Positions 1 through 10,985 of a stretch of 64,000 nt of DNA are shown one piece after another (position 1 is the stretch's first letter; each line of letters begins with the position of its first letter). Under the pieces are notes generated by a model. The model did not search any database. It saw only the letters and a program-made list of their open reading frames with translations, and was not told the origin of the DNA. A program made the translations under genes and the position numbers. Origin of the DNA: Rhipidocladum racemiflorum (Eukaryota > Streptophyta > Magnoliopsida > Poales > Poaceae); assembly GCA_036346355.1 (NCBI GenBank), contig CM070590.1, forward strand, positions 42,751,749 through 42,815,748, in the 5' to 3' direction.

Positions 1-531
1 CCGACATGCTATTCTGAGCAAACGAAAAAGGCAGCGACGCACGTTAAGGGTTAGTTGGAATGCGGGGTCCGGGTCCTTTGTGCCGGAAAGTCGCGGCCTC
101 AGGGTATTAGGGCCCTATGAGACTAGTTATCCTCGCGGCCTCTTAGGGCTGAACACTTGGTGAAGTGGGGCAGGGCAGTAGGTCTTCGGTGATGGTGTTT
201 GGGTCGCTAGTTCTCACGGGGACACCCTGAGCGTTATGACCGTATTGAGAACTGTGCCAAACCAACCACCCGATTACCTATCCCTGTACGCCCTGCTCAC
301 CCAGTGAGCCAACTTTTAGCCGTCGAGCACTCGGAGGGCCTTAATATTCTGAGGGCGAGCACGCGGTCACGGCCCAACGGAGTGCAAACCAAAAAAACGA
401 GAACGAAAGTGACAACTGCTTTAAAATGAAGACTATACATTGGACAAACCATAGAATTCCTGCGACCAGACTGCTGAGAGGAGGGCTCAATGTAGCTGGT
501 CGAGGGGTGTAACTTTGTACTTACAACCTTT
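1..531 (-). other. Non-coding 3' region of the Tat element
   Basis: No reading frame of note. It does not resemble the 5' LTR at 6227-7295, so it is internal sequence between the integrase stop and a 3' LTR outside the window. Tat elements commonly have such a long non-coding 3' tail. No polypurine tract is visible here. Confidence 0.6.
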
Positions 532-1923
532 TCAGGGATAGAACTTGCGCAAAAGTTCTATGTTCTGGGAGTTCACCAACTCCTCTCTGTCCTCAGTGGC
601 TAGCCTGACCACCCCGGGACGAGAGGCTGAGACCACCTTAAAGGGGCCCTCCCACTGGGGAGAAAGTTTTTGCAACCCAGCATGCGTCTGGACTCTGCGC
701 AAGACCAGGTCGCCCACTGCCAACGTCCTCTCGCTGACCCGGGTGGCGTGGTACCGCCTGAGACTTTGCTGGTATCGGGCGGCGCGCATGGCTACGCGGT
801 CTCGCACTTCTTCCAGGAGGTTAACATCTTCTCAACGTTGTTCTTCCTGGGCTTCCTCGATAAACGCTGCCACGCGAGGTGACCCTAAGGCCAACTCTGA
901 TGGTAGAACTGCCTCTGCGCCGTAGACCAGGAAGAAGGGAGTCTCTCCTATGGCCCGGCTGGGAGTGGTACGAAGCGACCACAGCACTGCAAGGAGCTCT
1001 TCGGTCCAACGGGCTCCACGCTTGTGAAGTCGATCAAATGCTCTGGTTTTGAGGCCCTTCAGCACCATCGCATTGGCCCGCTCAACTTGGCCATTGCTTC
1101 TTGGGTGAGCCACCGAGGCAAAACAAACTTTGGTGCCCATCTCTTCGCAGAATCCCAAGAAAGCAGCGCTGGCGAACTGCGGGCCATTGTCGGTGATGAT
1201 GCGGTTGGCGACCCCAAAGCAGGCGAAGATACCTTGTATGAACTTGATTGCAGCGGCGGCGGTGATTGTTCTTACCGCTTTGGCTTCCACCCACTTAGTA
1301 AATTTGTCAATGGCGACAAACAGGTGGGTGTAACCCCCTGTGGCCCACGGGAACGGGCCCAGGATATCTAGCCCCTAGACCGCGAAGGGCCACGAGAGCG
1401 GGATGGTTTGCAGAGCTTGGGCTAGTCGGTGGATTTGCTTGGTGTGGAACTGGCACGCCTCGCACTTCCTTACCAGCTCGCAGTCATCCTGGAGGGCGGT
1501 TGGCCAATAGAACCCTTGGCGGAAAGCTTTCCTGACCATCGTTCAACTTGAAACATGGCTCCCGCACACGCCTCCATGGATATCAGAGAGCAAGGTGCTC
1601 CCCTCTTCCCGAGTGATGCACTTCAGAAGAATTCCGTTTTTACCGCGGCGGTAAAGGTCCTCGCCCACCAGGGTATAGCACTTGGCCTTTCGCGTTATCT
1701 TCTCTGCCGACGCATCATCGTCGAGGCACACTTGATCCCGCAGGTAGGCCAAGATCGGGTCCATCCATGTGCCCTCCCGGTCAAGTGTGGCGACCATGGG
1801 GTGGCCACCTGGGTACTCCGCCTGGCCGGACGTTTCCACCGGTGCCGCTTCCCCTTCTGGAGCAAGGGCAGGAGCAGCGTCACCATCGTCCCCACGGAGA
1901 TGGGGGCCCCGATGGACGGTCAC
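532..1923 (-). pseudogene. Tat integrase (zinc finger, DDE core, C-terminal domain), broken
   Basis: Integrase inserts the cDNA into the host genome. Three blocks lie in order on the minus strand. At 1923-1543 is the start of the HHCC zinc finger. At about 1480-832 is the DDE core: the first Asp in LDILGPF, the second in TDNGPQF, the Glu in NGQVERAN. At 807-532 is the C-terminal domain with the WEGPF motif, ending in LLRKFYP. An in-frame stop sits just before the first catalytic Asp near 1370, and the C-terminal block is in another frame from the core. No chromodomain follows, as expected for Tat. Catalytic residues are present, so decay is mainly by stops and a frameshift. Confidence 0.88.
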
Positions 1924-2477
1924 GGAAGCCTTTCTTCAAAGACTCCGACCGGAACAGGAGATCTTGTCGAAGCGAGCTGAGCGAGCTCGTCCACTAAGTA
2001 GTTGTCGCGCCGGGGTATATGGGTATACCCTATCCCATCGAAATGTCGCTCCATCTTTCTGACCTCCGCCAAGTACTCGGCCATGACAGGATCAGAGCAG
2101 GAGAACTCCTTCCTTGCCTGGTTGACGACGAGCAACGAATCGCCTTTGACTTGCAGACGCCGGACTCTGATGGCCGTAGCGGCACGGAGTCCCGCCAGCA
2201 AGCCTTCGTACTCAGCAACGTTGTTGGTGGCTTTGAAGTCCAGGACGACCACGTACTTGCGGAGGTCCCCAGTTGGGGAAACTAGGAGGACCCCAGCCCC
2301 AGCGCCCTCGTACTTGAAGGAGCCATCGAAATAGAGTGTCCAGGGGGAGGGCGCGGGGGTCTCTTCAACCTCCGGCTCGGCAGGAGTCCACTCGACAATG
2401 AACTCCGCTAGCCTTTGACTTTTGATCACTGTGCGGGGGCAAACTTGAGACCGAACTCCCCCAGCTCTACGGACCAC
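1920..2477 (-). pseudogene. Archaeal-type RNase H (aRH) of the Tat element
   Basis: A 185-residue frame with the dual-RNase-H signature of Tat elements. Visible acidic positions are YFDGS (first Asp), NVAEYEG (Glu), KGDSLLV (Asp) and a late Asp in the NYLVDELAQLA block. The domain degrades RNA in RNA:DNA hybrids during reverse transcription; in Tat it is thought to have been acquired to support or replace the weakened first RNase H. It overlaps the frame of the first RNase H by about 50 bases in a different frame, so a frameshift separates them. This domain on its own assigns the element to Tat. Confidence 0.88.
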
Positions 2478-2836
2478 TTGGCGATGCGGCCTTCGACTTC
2501 GCGGTTGTGGAGAATCTCGCGCAAGGGGTAGGCGGACACCACCGTGATCTCTCTTCCTTGGAAATAATGCCGCAGCTTCCTGGACGCCACCAGTACAGCA
2601 TATGCCATCTTCTGGGCCTGTGGGTATCTAATTTCGGTGTCGTGCAGTACCTTGCTGACATAGTAAACTGGCCGCTGGACCCCTTCACGCTCCGCCACTA
2701 GTGCCGCGCTCACGACCGCTGGGCTGGCCGCTACGTCTGGCGATGGCGGCTCGCCGGCTCGGGGCGACCAAAGACCGGAGGGAAGGAGAGGTATTGCTTC
2801 AGTTCTTCGAATGCCTGCTGCGCTTCCGCGGTCCAC
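2426..2836 (-). pseudogene. First (retroviral-type) RNase H of the Tat element, degenerate
   Basis: A 136-residue frame with PVYYVSKVLHDTEIRYPQ and LRHYFQGREITV, matching the middle and C-terminal part of the Ty3 RNase H. The N-terminal strand with the usual first Asp is not recognisable, because a frameshift near 2830 separates it from RT. Loss of catalytic residues in this first RNase H is usual in Tat and fits the presence of the second domain next to it. Confidence 0.75.
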
Positions 2837-3549
2837 TCGAAGGAGTTAGTCTTCTTCAGCAACCTGAAGAAGGGGAGACTCTTTTCTCCTAGCCTGGCGA
2901 TAAACCGGCCGAGAGAGGCCAGGCGACCAGCCAGGCACTGGACTTGCTTGAGCCTTGTGGGCGGTTGCATGCGCTCGATGGCCGTAATTTTTTTCGGGTT
3001 GACCTCGATCCCGCGGTGGGAAACAAGGAACCCGAGCAGCTTTCCGGATGACACACCAAACACATATTTCTCTGGATTCAACTTCAGACAATACTGCCGA
3101 AGGTGGGAGAAAGTTTCTTCCAGATCTTCAATGAGCCCAACAGACTTTTTCGTCTTTACCACCAGATCATCAACATATACCTCGAGGTTTCTCCCAATCT
3201 GCAATCGGAATACAGCATGCATGGCACGCTGGTATGTTGAGCCCGCGTTCTTCAGCCCGAAAAGCATGCGGACATAGCAGTATACGCCCAAGGGTGTCAC
3301 AAAAGCGGTCTTCTCTTCGTCTTCCTGCGCCATGTTGATCTGGTGGTTGACGGAGTAGGCATCCAGGAAACACAAGGCCTCACACCATGCGGTGGAGTCG
3401 ACGACAAGGTCTATCCGCAGTAGGGGATATAGATCCTTGGGGCAGGCTTTGTTAAGGTCGATGAAGTCGACGCACATCCGCCACATTCCGTTCGACTTTT
3501 TGACAAGCACATGGTTGGCCAGCCACTCAGGATAGGCGGCCTCCCACAC
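2731..3549 (-). pseudogene. Tat reverse transcriptase
   Basis: 272 residues copying element RNA into DNA in the virus-like particle. Motifs in order: WRMCVDFIDLNKACPKD, FLDAYS with the first catalytic Asp, TAFVTPLGVYCYVRMLFGLKNAG, YVDD (catalytic pair, 3166-3177), LKLNPEKYVFGV, LGFLVSHRGIEVNPKK, then the connection region up to FEWTAEAQQAFEELK. The palm is complete. The usual GYHQI after FLDAYS reads VNHQI here, which may impair activity. The frame is lost upstream of 3549 towards protease and again near 2830 before RNase H. Confidence 0.92.
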
Positions 3550-3757
3550 AATCTTCGCCTGTAGCAGCTTTTCTACCTCACTCCGAATGGCGTCTTGCAG
3601 CTCTGGTGCCGCCTCCGGACCTTCTGCCGACTGGGTGCACTCCAGGGAGCGTTGCCATTCGGTGCTCGATCACCTCCTTGGGGACCCCGGTCATTTCTGA
3701 TGGTTCCCAAGCGAACAGATCCAGGTTAGACCGGAGGAAGGAGACGAGCGTGTCTTC

Positions 3758-4636
3758 CTATTTGGTGCTGAGGTTGGAACCGATCTTCATGACCTTCCCA
3801 GAGCCGGCCTCGCCCACGGGGGCCACCTTCACCTCACTCGAGGAACCGGGTGAAGCGCGGGCCTTGACCGGGGGGAGCTCCGGGTAGTATTCCTCACCTC
3901 GAGCCGTGCAGGTGGTGCTGGCCAAGTCCTGCACCTGCTTACTGAGGCGCAGGGCCTCCAGCCGGTCCACCTTCACGGTGATCGGACCCCCAGGCCCGGG
4001 GATCTTCATTATCATGTAGGCGTAATGCGTGGCTGCCATGAACTTGACCAGGGCTGGCCGGCCAAGCAACACATTGTAGGGGAGGTTGAAGTCCGCGATC
4101 TTGAAGTCGATCTTTTCTGTCCAGAAGTTCTCCACGCTTCCGAATGTGACATGCAGCCGGACCTGACCCAGGGGTGTCAAACCCACCCCGGGGGCAACTC
4201 CGTAGAATAGAGGGGCCGGACGCAGCTCCTCATATGGGATTTGGAGTGCCTTGAATGCCCCCACGGACATGAGGTTGATGGAGCTCCCTCCATCAACGAG
4301 TACCCGCCCGAGTCTCGCATTCCGGACCGTGGGAGAAACCACAATTGGGAGATGGCCCGGGCCGGCGGTGCTCTCCGGGTGGTCGGCCTAGCTGAAAGTG
4401 ATCAGCTCCTCCGACCATTTCAGCAGCCTGCTCGCCCCGGAAGTTGGCATGGTGGCGCATACTTCTCTTACCTGTCGCTTGTACTGCGAGTTCGAAGAGT
4501 AGGTGGCAGAGCCACCATGGATGAAGGCCACCGTGTGCTTTGCTTGCTGGAACGCCAGCGAAGCAGGATCCTCGTCCGCGTCATCGTGGTCGTCTCCACG
4601 GCGCTTCTTCAGCCGCTGTTCGACCAGCTTGGACAC
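3758..4636 (-). pseudogene. Tat aspartic protease and gag-protease linker
   Basis: Two stretches in the same frame as the downstream part of gag, with a stop between them near 4385. 4636-4388 is a charged linker. 4342-3758 carries the protease core VLVDGGSSINLM, with Asp-Gly-Gly-Ser in place of the canonical Asp-Thr-Gly, and the second-half motif YNVLLGRPAL. The protease would cut the Gag-Pol polyprotein. The shared frame suggests the ancestor had one gag-pro frame. Confidence 0.8.
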
Positions 4637-4639
4637 GAC

Positions 4640-6170
4640 TTAACAATCCACCAAATCATGTCCGTTGGTCCGGTGGATGGGACAGTAGGGCCTACCTCCG
4701 TCGTCTTCTTTACGGGGGGACCGACGATCCCCACGATCACCCCGTTTGCCCCGGCGGTCGGGCTTCTCGGGCTTATCCTTCGGTTCGGTGGCGAGTACCT
4801 CCCCGGCACCGACCTCCTTGTGTTTCTTCTTCTTCTTGCGGTCGGATGCTTTCGAGGTCCCTGCCTCGTCGTGACCGAACGGCCCCGCTGGGCGCTCCTG
4901 GGCCTCCGCCGCCCGGGCGCACTTGTGCGCCAGGGAGAACAGCTCGGAGGTAGTGGAAATGGCGCGGGTAGCCATCTTCTCCCGCATCTTTTGATCCCGG
5001 ACCCCCCTCTGGAAGGCAATAATCACCAATTGCTCGGAGATCCGGGGGATAGTGTTCTGGCAATGGCTGAACCGCCGAATGAACTCCATCAGGGACTCCC
5101 CCTTCGTCTGCTCCAGGGCGTGAAGGTCATCCTCCATGCCTGGTTGAGTGTAAGAGCCCTGAAAGTTGGCGACAAAGTTATCGCATAACTCCTCCCACGA
5201 GCATACAGAGCCTCAGGGGAGGTTCAACAGCCAGGAACGGGCGGAGGCCGTCAGCGACGTAGGGAGGTAGTTGGCCATGACCTTCTTAGATCCTCCCGCG
5301 GCACGCACCACTGTGGTGTAAATTTGTAAGAACTCCTCCGGGTTGGTGGTGCCGTCATACTTCTCGATGGACGTGGGTCGGAATCTCTCCGGGCATGCCG
5401 CTTGACGTAGGCGGAGGGAGAATGCCTGGCTTCCAACATTGTAGGGGGAGCAGCGCCGCTCATCCGCCCCTCGGCCCCGAAATGGGGTTGAGGAGTGCGA
5501 GTCTGCGCTCTCCCTAGAGTCAAGGGGAGAGGTTTCCCCCCGGCCGCTGAACGGCGGGTGGCCCATACGACGTGGCACACTGGCGCGGCACCCCCTAAGG
5601 ACATCGCGCAAGTCGCCTCCGCGCTGGGACCTCCTTTCATCTAGGCGAGCCCTCAGATCCCCATGGCCCCCTGTCGCCTTGGGGGAACCACGGGAAGAAG
5701 CTGGAGAACGTGCCCGTCCCCCTGTGCTTGAGGGGGCCGCAACAGGTGCACCCTTTCCTTTGTTTCGGTCCCTACGACCGGAACAAACTGTAGCCGTGTG
5801 GCTAGAGGCTTGCGCGTCAGCCACATGCACGCTCTTTCGCCCGACATCGGAAGCCCCTGGCCGATTTGCAACCTCTACTTGCTGGGGTTTCGCCCTCTAG
5901 CGCAACCGGGGGATGATCGAGAAGTAGCTGGGCTGCCTGAAGGTTCCGCGCCGGGGTGTCGTCTCCCATCAGGAGACAGTGCCGGACGGGCTGGGACCCT
6001 AACACCGGTGCACTGCGCGTCCCTGTGTGGGCAGACGGACCCGGGGGGCCCGACGCTCTGGGCGAGCGTCGGGGCCAGCCGCGAGCGCTGCTCTCCTCGA
6101 GTAGACCGTCATGCTTGGAACCGGAAATTGCCATACTAGCAACCATCAAAGCTTCTTGCAAACATCGCAA
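4640..6170 (-). pseudogene. Tat gag, broken
   Basis: Forms the particle and packages RNA. The start is placed near 6170-6145, where an N-terminal frame begins; it shifts frame near 5870 and continues from 5830. The capsid-like core runs from ERFRPTSIEKYDG through ARSWLLNLP to FIRRFSHCQNTIP. A TGA at 5213-5215 breaks the core. The C-terminus is Lys-rich and ends in CPIHRTNGHDLVDC, a CX2HX4HX4C zinc motif typical of Tat gag. A long plus-strand frame over 4241-5188 is only its shadow. Confidence 0.82.
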
Positions 6171-6207
6171 GAAGATGAAACAAGGGAGAACAATCCAACC
6201 ACTGAGC

Positions 6208-6225
6208 CCCCTACCTAGAGCGCCA
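6208..6225 (-). other. Primer binding site of the Tat element
   Basis: Directly inside the 5' LTR on the minus strand, after one spacer base, lies TGGCGCTCTAGGTAGGGG. It begins with TGG, the complement of a tRNA CCA end. I do not assign the tRNA with confidence. Confidence 0.7.
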
Positions 6226-6531
6226 CTGTCGGCGTATTAGCCAATAGACCCCTTCCGGAGAGGGGGTATACTAAGTTCTAACCGGGGCTTTCGTGGAGAT
6301 TGCTCGAGAAATGGAGAACCGGGGGCGAAGTATGCAAGGAGACAGGCGGTTTGTCAGGTTCGGGCCCTCCGCAGAGTAATAACCCTACTCCTGTGTTCTG
6401 GTATTATGGCGTGCCTGGGGGGAGCTGGAAGATGAACAGCTACCCGGAGCAACCCAGATCAACTCACCCGTAATGGAAAGTCTAGCCTGAGAAAAGTGAT
6501 CGAACCCCTGCCCCCATGCACCCCGACTCCC

Positions 6532-6539
6532 TTTTATAC
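6532..6539 (-). promoter_or_regulatory. TATA box in the Tat LTR
   Basis: TATAAAAG on the minus strand in a GC-rich setting, about 300 bp before the LTR end. It is the likely core promoter for the genomic RNA. Confidence 0.65.
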
Positions 6540-6856
6540 TCGGGCTGGCGGGGGCGCATGGGATCTTACAACACAAGCCATCTCATTACTCTACTCCTTA
6601 GCAATAATGCCCCTGCAACACATTAAATGCCCTGGTGCAGACATCCTCTCCCCCCGCCCTTGAGCGTCGCGCCTGCCGGCTTCACCCGCTCCACCGGGGT
6701 GGGGAAATGCACCCTGACGTCACTTGTCATTATGGCGCGCGTTGGGAACACTCGCCGCCATACTGCAGCCTTCATTACCCCCATTTAATGCGCACGACAT
6801 GCATTAAATGTCTTTGACCTCTCGAATGGCCTCGCGGGCCATTAAATGTCCTCAGG

Positions 6857-7206
6857 AACTGGCCGCCAGCGGCGCAGCCTGGTCGCCACCCTCCAACTGG
6901 GGACCACTCAGTTGGCCGCTAGGGGCGTGGCATGGTCGCCACCCTCCAGCTAGCGACCACTCAGCTGACGGCCAGGGGCGTGGCCTGGTCGCCACCCTCC
7001 CGCTACCGATCACTCAGCTGACCACCGGGGGCGTGGCCTGGTCTCCATCCTCCTGCTGGCGATCACTCAGCTGACCGCCGGGGGCGTGGCCTGGTCGCCA
7101 CCCTCCCGCTGGCGATCACTCAGCTGACCACCGGGGGCGTGGCCTGGTCGCCACCCTCCCGCTGGTGATCACTCAGCTGACCGCCGGGGACGTGGCCTAG
7201 TCGCCA
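6857..7206 (-). repeat. 53-bp tandem repeat in the Tat LTR U3, about 6.5 copies
   Basis: The phrase GGTCGCCACCCTCC recurs at 6881, 6934, 6987, 7040 (as GGTCTCCATCCTCC), 7093 and 7146, with a partial copy at 7199. The step is exactly 53 bp each time. Units carry GATCACTCAGCTGACC and GGGGCGTGGCCTGG. The array lies upstream of the TATA box, where retroelement enhancers usually are. Confidence 0.93.
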
Positions 7207-7295
7207 CGTGTCCAGCGGCGGCTGCTTTTACTAAAGTGCAGTGGGCACCCTGGTGTGGAATACTCTGATAGAAAGGATAGGTCTTAGACCCGACA

Positions 7296-7558
7296 AACCC
7301 GCAAACTAAACCCAAGTCAGACTGTAGTACTCCGCACTGGAGTCCAACAAGTCCAACACACCCAAAACACAGCTCATGATGCAAATGGCATGGAACATGC
7401 ATGACATGACATGAAATGCACGATTCCAACGTAACCCACACTCACTATTTATATACATAGGGCGGGATACAAGCACTAACTTCTACCTAATGCATTATGA
7501 CAGTCCTAATCAATTCCCTAAGTGGTCGTCAAGTTTTGGGTTCGTCTTCATGCACCTT
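7296..7558 (-). other. Leader of element U, non-coding
   Basis: Matches X 41086-41340 on the minus strand, including the CATGTCATGTCATG-type stretch. The gag start seen in X at 41370 would lie just past the Tat insertion, so no coding part of U remains in the window. Confidence 0.7.
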
Positions 7559-7570
7559 GCTCTAATACCA
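7559..7570 (-). other. Primer binding site of U (initiator Met type, one mismatch)
   Basis: Minus-strand TGGTATTAGAGC, against TGGTATCAGAGC in X, Z, V and Y. The C to T change is the only difference from the initiator-Met complement. Confidence 0.8.
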
Positions 7571-8611
7571 GCGCAGAGAGGAGCCGCCCAGACCGTCCTC
7601 GGGTTATTTGAAAGTTAGTCATCCTAATCGGATTTGGAGGCTAACTACGGATCGCCGAAAGCGCTCGCAGTGTTAGCACCCAAGCCCAATTTAGACGACG
7701 TTGTAAACCTTCGAATAACTCGACAACAATCCCGGTATTCCCCCGGTATGCGACCCAAAACTCATCCAGGATCCACGCATTCCGGTTTCCAATGCCATAT
7801 CAATTCAATTTGCATAAAGGGGCAACAAACTTGGAAACCTCACAACCAAACACGCAACGTGGAAGCAAAACTAATCAAACAACCAAACAAACCCGGCACA
7901 AAGACAAAACCCCACGACCACAACCCACAACAACAGCAGCAAGGCACGAAGGCCAGCAAAGACAGGAGTGGAACATAATTATAAGGTGGGCAATGACATA
8001 CAACAGAAGTCAACTACAAAAGAAACCGAGTACTCCATGCAAATAAGACATTGTTTAAACTAATTATACAATAAAAGGGTACACATCTATTAGACTAGAC
8101 CCAAAAGTAAAACATCTCCGGAAGTGTTCTGCCTCTGAACACTCCCGGGCGTGCACGACGGCAGTAGCCTCTACTCGGCGCCCCGCTCGGTCACTGAGAG
8201 GCAGTATGGACAGAACTCACATCCGCCCTGATCCTCACATGAAAACCACAACAGCAGAAGCATGAGTACAGAAGGTACTCGCAAGACTTACCCGTGGTCC
8301 ACATATGACCGACTCGAAAGGAGTATGCATTTGGATGTAGCAAAGAATTCAGCTGAAGTTTAAAAGTGCGGAAAGCTAAACTTTGTTGATTATTTACTAT
8401 CGCTATTCAATTCACAATTTAAAGCAGTTGTAACGGCACCTACTTGTAGAGTGGAGTTCAACATTCAACATTAACAGAGCAAGTGATCTCATAACATTTT
8501 CGAGCTCAAGCCCAAGGGCGAACTTCAGTTCAAGTTGTTACTACATGAAGTGTCAGATAACCAAGCATGCTCATATCTAAGAGAGCGGCAATTTGAATCG
8601 CTTAATTAACC

Positions 8612-8691
8612 CTGCAGGGAAACATTGACCCCGACTTGCTCTTCGGCAATGCCCTCAACCACGGTCACGTCAGTCACCACGGTCTTGTTCT
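8612..8691 (-). other. Exon-like cassette in the U LTR (80 nt)
   Basis: Bounded by GTAG| upstream and CAG| downstream. It is open in the homologous frame, reading VVEGIAEEQVGVN, and shares EGIAEEQV with the X copy. The length is one short of a multiple of three, and the GCAAG that follows in the other families reads GGTTAA here. Confidence 0.4.
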
Positions 8692-9712
8692 CTACACGGA
8701 TATAATGCATGAATGAGATGTATGCAATGCAAATGAAATGAAACACAATGCATTCCCCAACGAACAGACCAGGTAAACCCGGATAGTTCGGATATTTAAT
8801 CCGGATAGTCCGGATAATCCGGATAGTCTGGATAATCTGGACACGGCGCATTTTGCCCAATTAACACGATGGATCGAAGTGCCGCCAAGCTCTACGACCC
8901 CGTGAGAACCCGATCTACCACTTTCGTACACATAGCTAAGCCAGAGAAGCTCCGAGCTAGCTCGAACCACGACGGAACGAGGCACATTTGGGTGGCTCTT
9001 GGCCGAAACCAAATCCGACGCTTAGAGTGGCATCATCTACCCCCGATCTCTCACCCTACACCCTACATTGCCAAAACCACCCCAAATCTAACCACCCACC
9101 AAAACCCTAACACCCCCAAAGTTTACCCCCAACCCCCAATCTACACACTAAACCCCAAATCCAACCCCATGGATGCCCTAGAGCCCAAGAACCCATGAAT
9201 AGACTCCAAGAAGAGGTCTCACCTTCAAGAAGGATGAAGGAGAGGAAGGGGAAGCCGGGTAGAGGGAAGGGGACGCCAGCTTGGGGAGGAGCTTAAGGAC
9301 ACCGGAGTGGAGGAGTCGCCGGGGAGGAGCCACAGGAGGACACCGGAGTGGGGAGCTTACCGGAGAAGAGCTCGAGTGGAGCAGAGCATACGGGAGAGGT
9401 GGAGAGCAACAAGTGTGAGGTGAGGTGAGTGAAGAGCCACGAAATGGAATTTTATGCTTAAATCTCGCAAAGTTCGGACTCTCCGGACGTTCAACCCGGA
9501 GACTCCGGGTTGGGGTCTTTGGTAGGGTTAACCTGGACACTCCGGACAATTAGTCCGGATACTCCGGGTTGAGGTGTTCGGGCAAGCTAATCTGGATACT
9601 CTGGACATTTAATTCGGACATTCCGGGTGTTTGATCCGGATAGTCCGGATTTCCCAAAATTTTTGAAATTAGGGCCTTGACCCCAACTTCCGGACACGTG
9701 GCTTGATCTGGG

Positions 9713-10126
9713 CCATTGATTTGAAAATCAACGGTACAGATTGGATCTAATGCCGCATGTTGCGGTGCAACGCGGCTTATCTGGGCCGTTCGATTTGGAT
9801 CGGACGGTCCAGATTCGATCGGGTTTTGCCTCACCGTGGGGTGGCGTGGCATGACCCGGGTGGCGACATGTGGCTCAATCCACGCCGTTCGATCTCGATC
9901 GAATGGCCGAAATCGCATCTAACGCTACAACATGGTTCAACCCTAACCGTACGATCTAGATCTAACGGCTGAAACCTAATCTAGGCATGGTGTAGTTCAC
10001 GGCTACGTGGCTTAATCTAAGCCGTTGGATCTAGATCCAACTGTTGGGATTAGATCTAAAAACCGAAACGTGAAATTGATTGGGGTGACGTGGACTCACC
10101 GTGGCCGTTCGATGAAGATCTAACGG
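9713..10126 (-). repeat. 22-bp palindrome array in the U LTR (six copies, plus one at 10555)
   Basis: Imperfect palindromes built from CCGTTSGATC and its inverse start at 9713, 9786, 9885, 9947, 10022 and 10105, spaced 62-99 bp. A seventh, near-perfect copy is at 10555-10576. The first six lie downstream of the TATA box on the minus strand and the seventh upstream. Confidence 0.85.
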
Positions 10127-10445
10127 CTGACGGAGCTCGCGAGGTCGGCGATGTCCACGGCGGAGCAGAGGTTGCCAGAGACGAAGACGATGACACCGGA
10201 AACGGCGTTGCGGGCGCGCTTCGGCGAGGTGAGTGGGACTCCCAGGTGCGACTCGTCGCGACGGTTCCGGATCTGGGCTCAATCATGGCGGAGAACGGCG
10301 GAAATGGCGGCAAATGGCGGAAAGCCACGGCGGAGCACAAATCCAACTTCGGCGAGCTCTAGCGGGTGAACAGCGGCGGCTCGGGCTCGGTGGGTTAGGC
10401 TACGGGTGAGCACGGAAGAGAGGAACACGATGGCGGCGGCGGCGC

Positions 10446-10453
10446 ATTAAATA
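10446..10453 (-). promoter_or_regulatory. TATA-like box in the U LTR
   Basis: Minus-strand TATTTAAT, at the same place relative to the GC-rich segment as TATTTAAG in S and TATTTAAA in Z. Conservation across three LTR families supports it as the core promoter. Confidence 0.55.
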
Positions 10454-10985
10454 GGAGTCTCGGCTTTTGTGAAAACCGTGGAAACCGAGGCCCACTCGGT
10501 GGCGGCGGCGGAGTCCGACTTGGATTCGGATTGGGCGACGTGGCGCAACGCTGGCCGTTGGATCAAGATCCAACGGCCACGCGCGTTAGGGTTCGGCTGG
10601 CTCAGGTCGGGCTTGAGTCCGGTTCGAGTCGGACTCGGACTCGAGTCTGACTCGGGTCGGAATCGGTCGGAGGAACTGTACAAACCCACTCGACCAATTT
10701 CCAGTGATTTAATATTCAAAATAATTTCTAGAAATTCAATTAATTCGAGGAAAATAGCAAAATAATCAGAAAAATTCCAGAAAAATTCTGGAAAATACTT
10801 TGAGGCATTTTGGACTCTAATAAAATATTTCCAACATAATTTTATTTATAAATTTTAATTCTTTAATTATTTCAAAAGGGGATAAATTCAAACTAAATCC
10901 AAATAAATTCCAGAAAATCCCAAAAATTCATAAAATTGCAAATTTTCATTTAAATTCATGAAAATCAAAAATTTGGGGAGTTACA

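Larger units (their letters stand above)
1..7295 (-). mobile_element. Tat-lineage Ty3/gypsy retrotransposon, 3' end cut by window
   Basis: Read on the minus strand the order is 5' LTR (7295-6227), primer site, gag, protease, reverse transcriptase, RNase H, a second archaeal-type RNase H, integrase, then a non-coding 3' tail running off position 1. A second RNase H after the first is the hallmark of the Tat lineage, and there is no chromodomain. The LTR ends are TGTCGG and CCGACA. The element sits in the leader of chromovirus U; the five bases after its LTR, AACCC at 7296-7300, are the expected target duplication, but its partner lies outside the window. Several in-frame stops and frameshifts make this copy non-functional for autonomous movement. 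Confidence 0.9.
6227..7295 (-). repeat. 5' LTR of the Tat element (1069 bp)
   Basis: Starts TGTCGGG at 7295 and ends CCGACA at 6227 on the minus strand, giving matching inverted termini. It contains a TATA box and, upstream of it, a 53-bp tandem array. The right edge is fixed because the U leader, traceable by its similarity to the X leader at 41074-41340, stops matching exactly here. Confidence 0.85.
7296..10985 (-). mobile_element. Chromovirus U, partial (5' LTR plus leader), interrupted by Tat
   Basis: On the minus strand: LTR 10985-7575, primer site, then about 260 bp of leader closely matching the leader of X (41074-41340), after which the Tat LTR begins. The rest of U lies beyond the left edge. 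U lies in T28-A; GTGCT at 10986-10990 would be one copy of its target duplication. Its LTR is a mosaic (see findings). Confidence 0.8.
7575..10985 (-). repeat. 5' LTR of U (about 3.4 kb), mosaic of Z-like and X-like sequence
   Basis: Starts TGTAACTCCCC at 10985. 10985 to about 9685 resembles the 5' third of the Z and S LTRs: AT-rich start, palindrome array, TATTTAAT box. About 9665 to 7575 resembles the X LTR: TCCGGA clusters, then the segment matching 23040-23440, then 39990-41069. The 3' terminus reads CTCTCT, where X has CTCACA, so the CA end is mutated. Confidence 0.82.

Noticed and set aside
4241..5188. 315-codon plus-strand frame
   Set aside because: It is a shadow of the Tat gag and protease on the minus strand in GC-rich sequence; no domain is recognisable.
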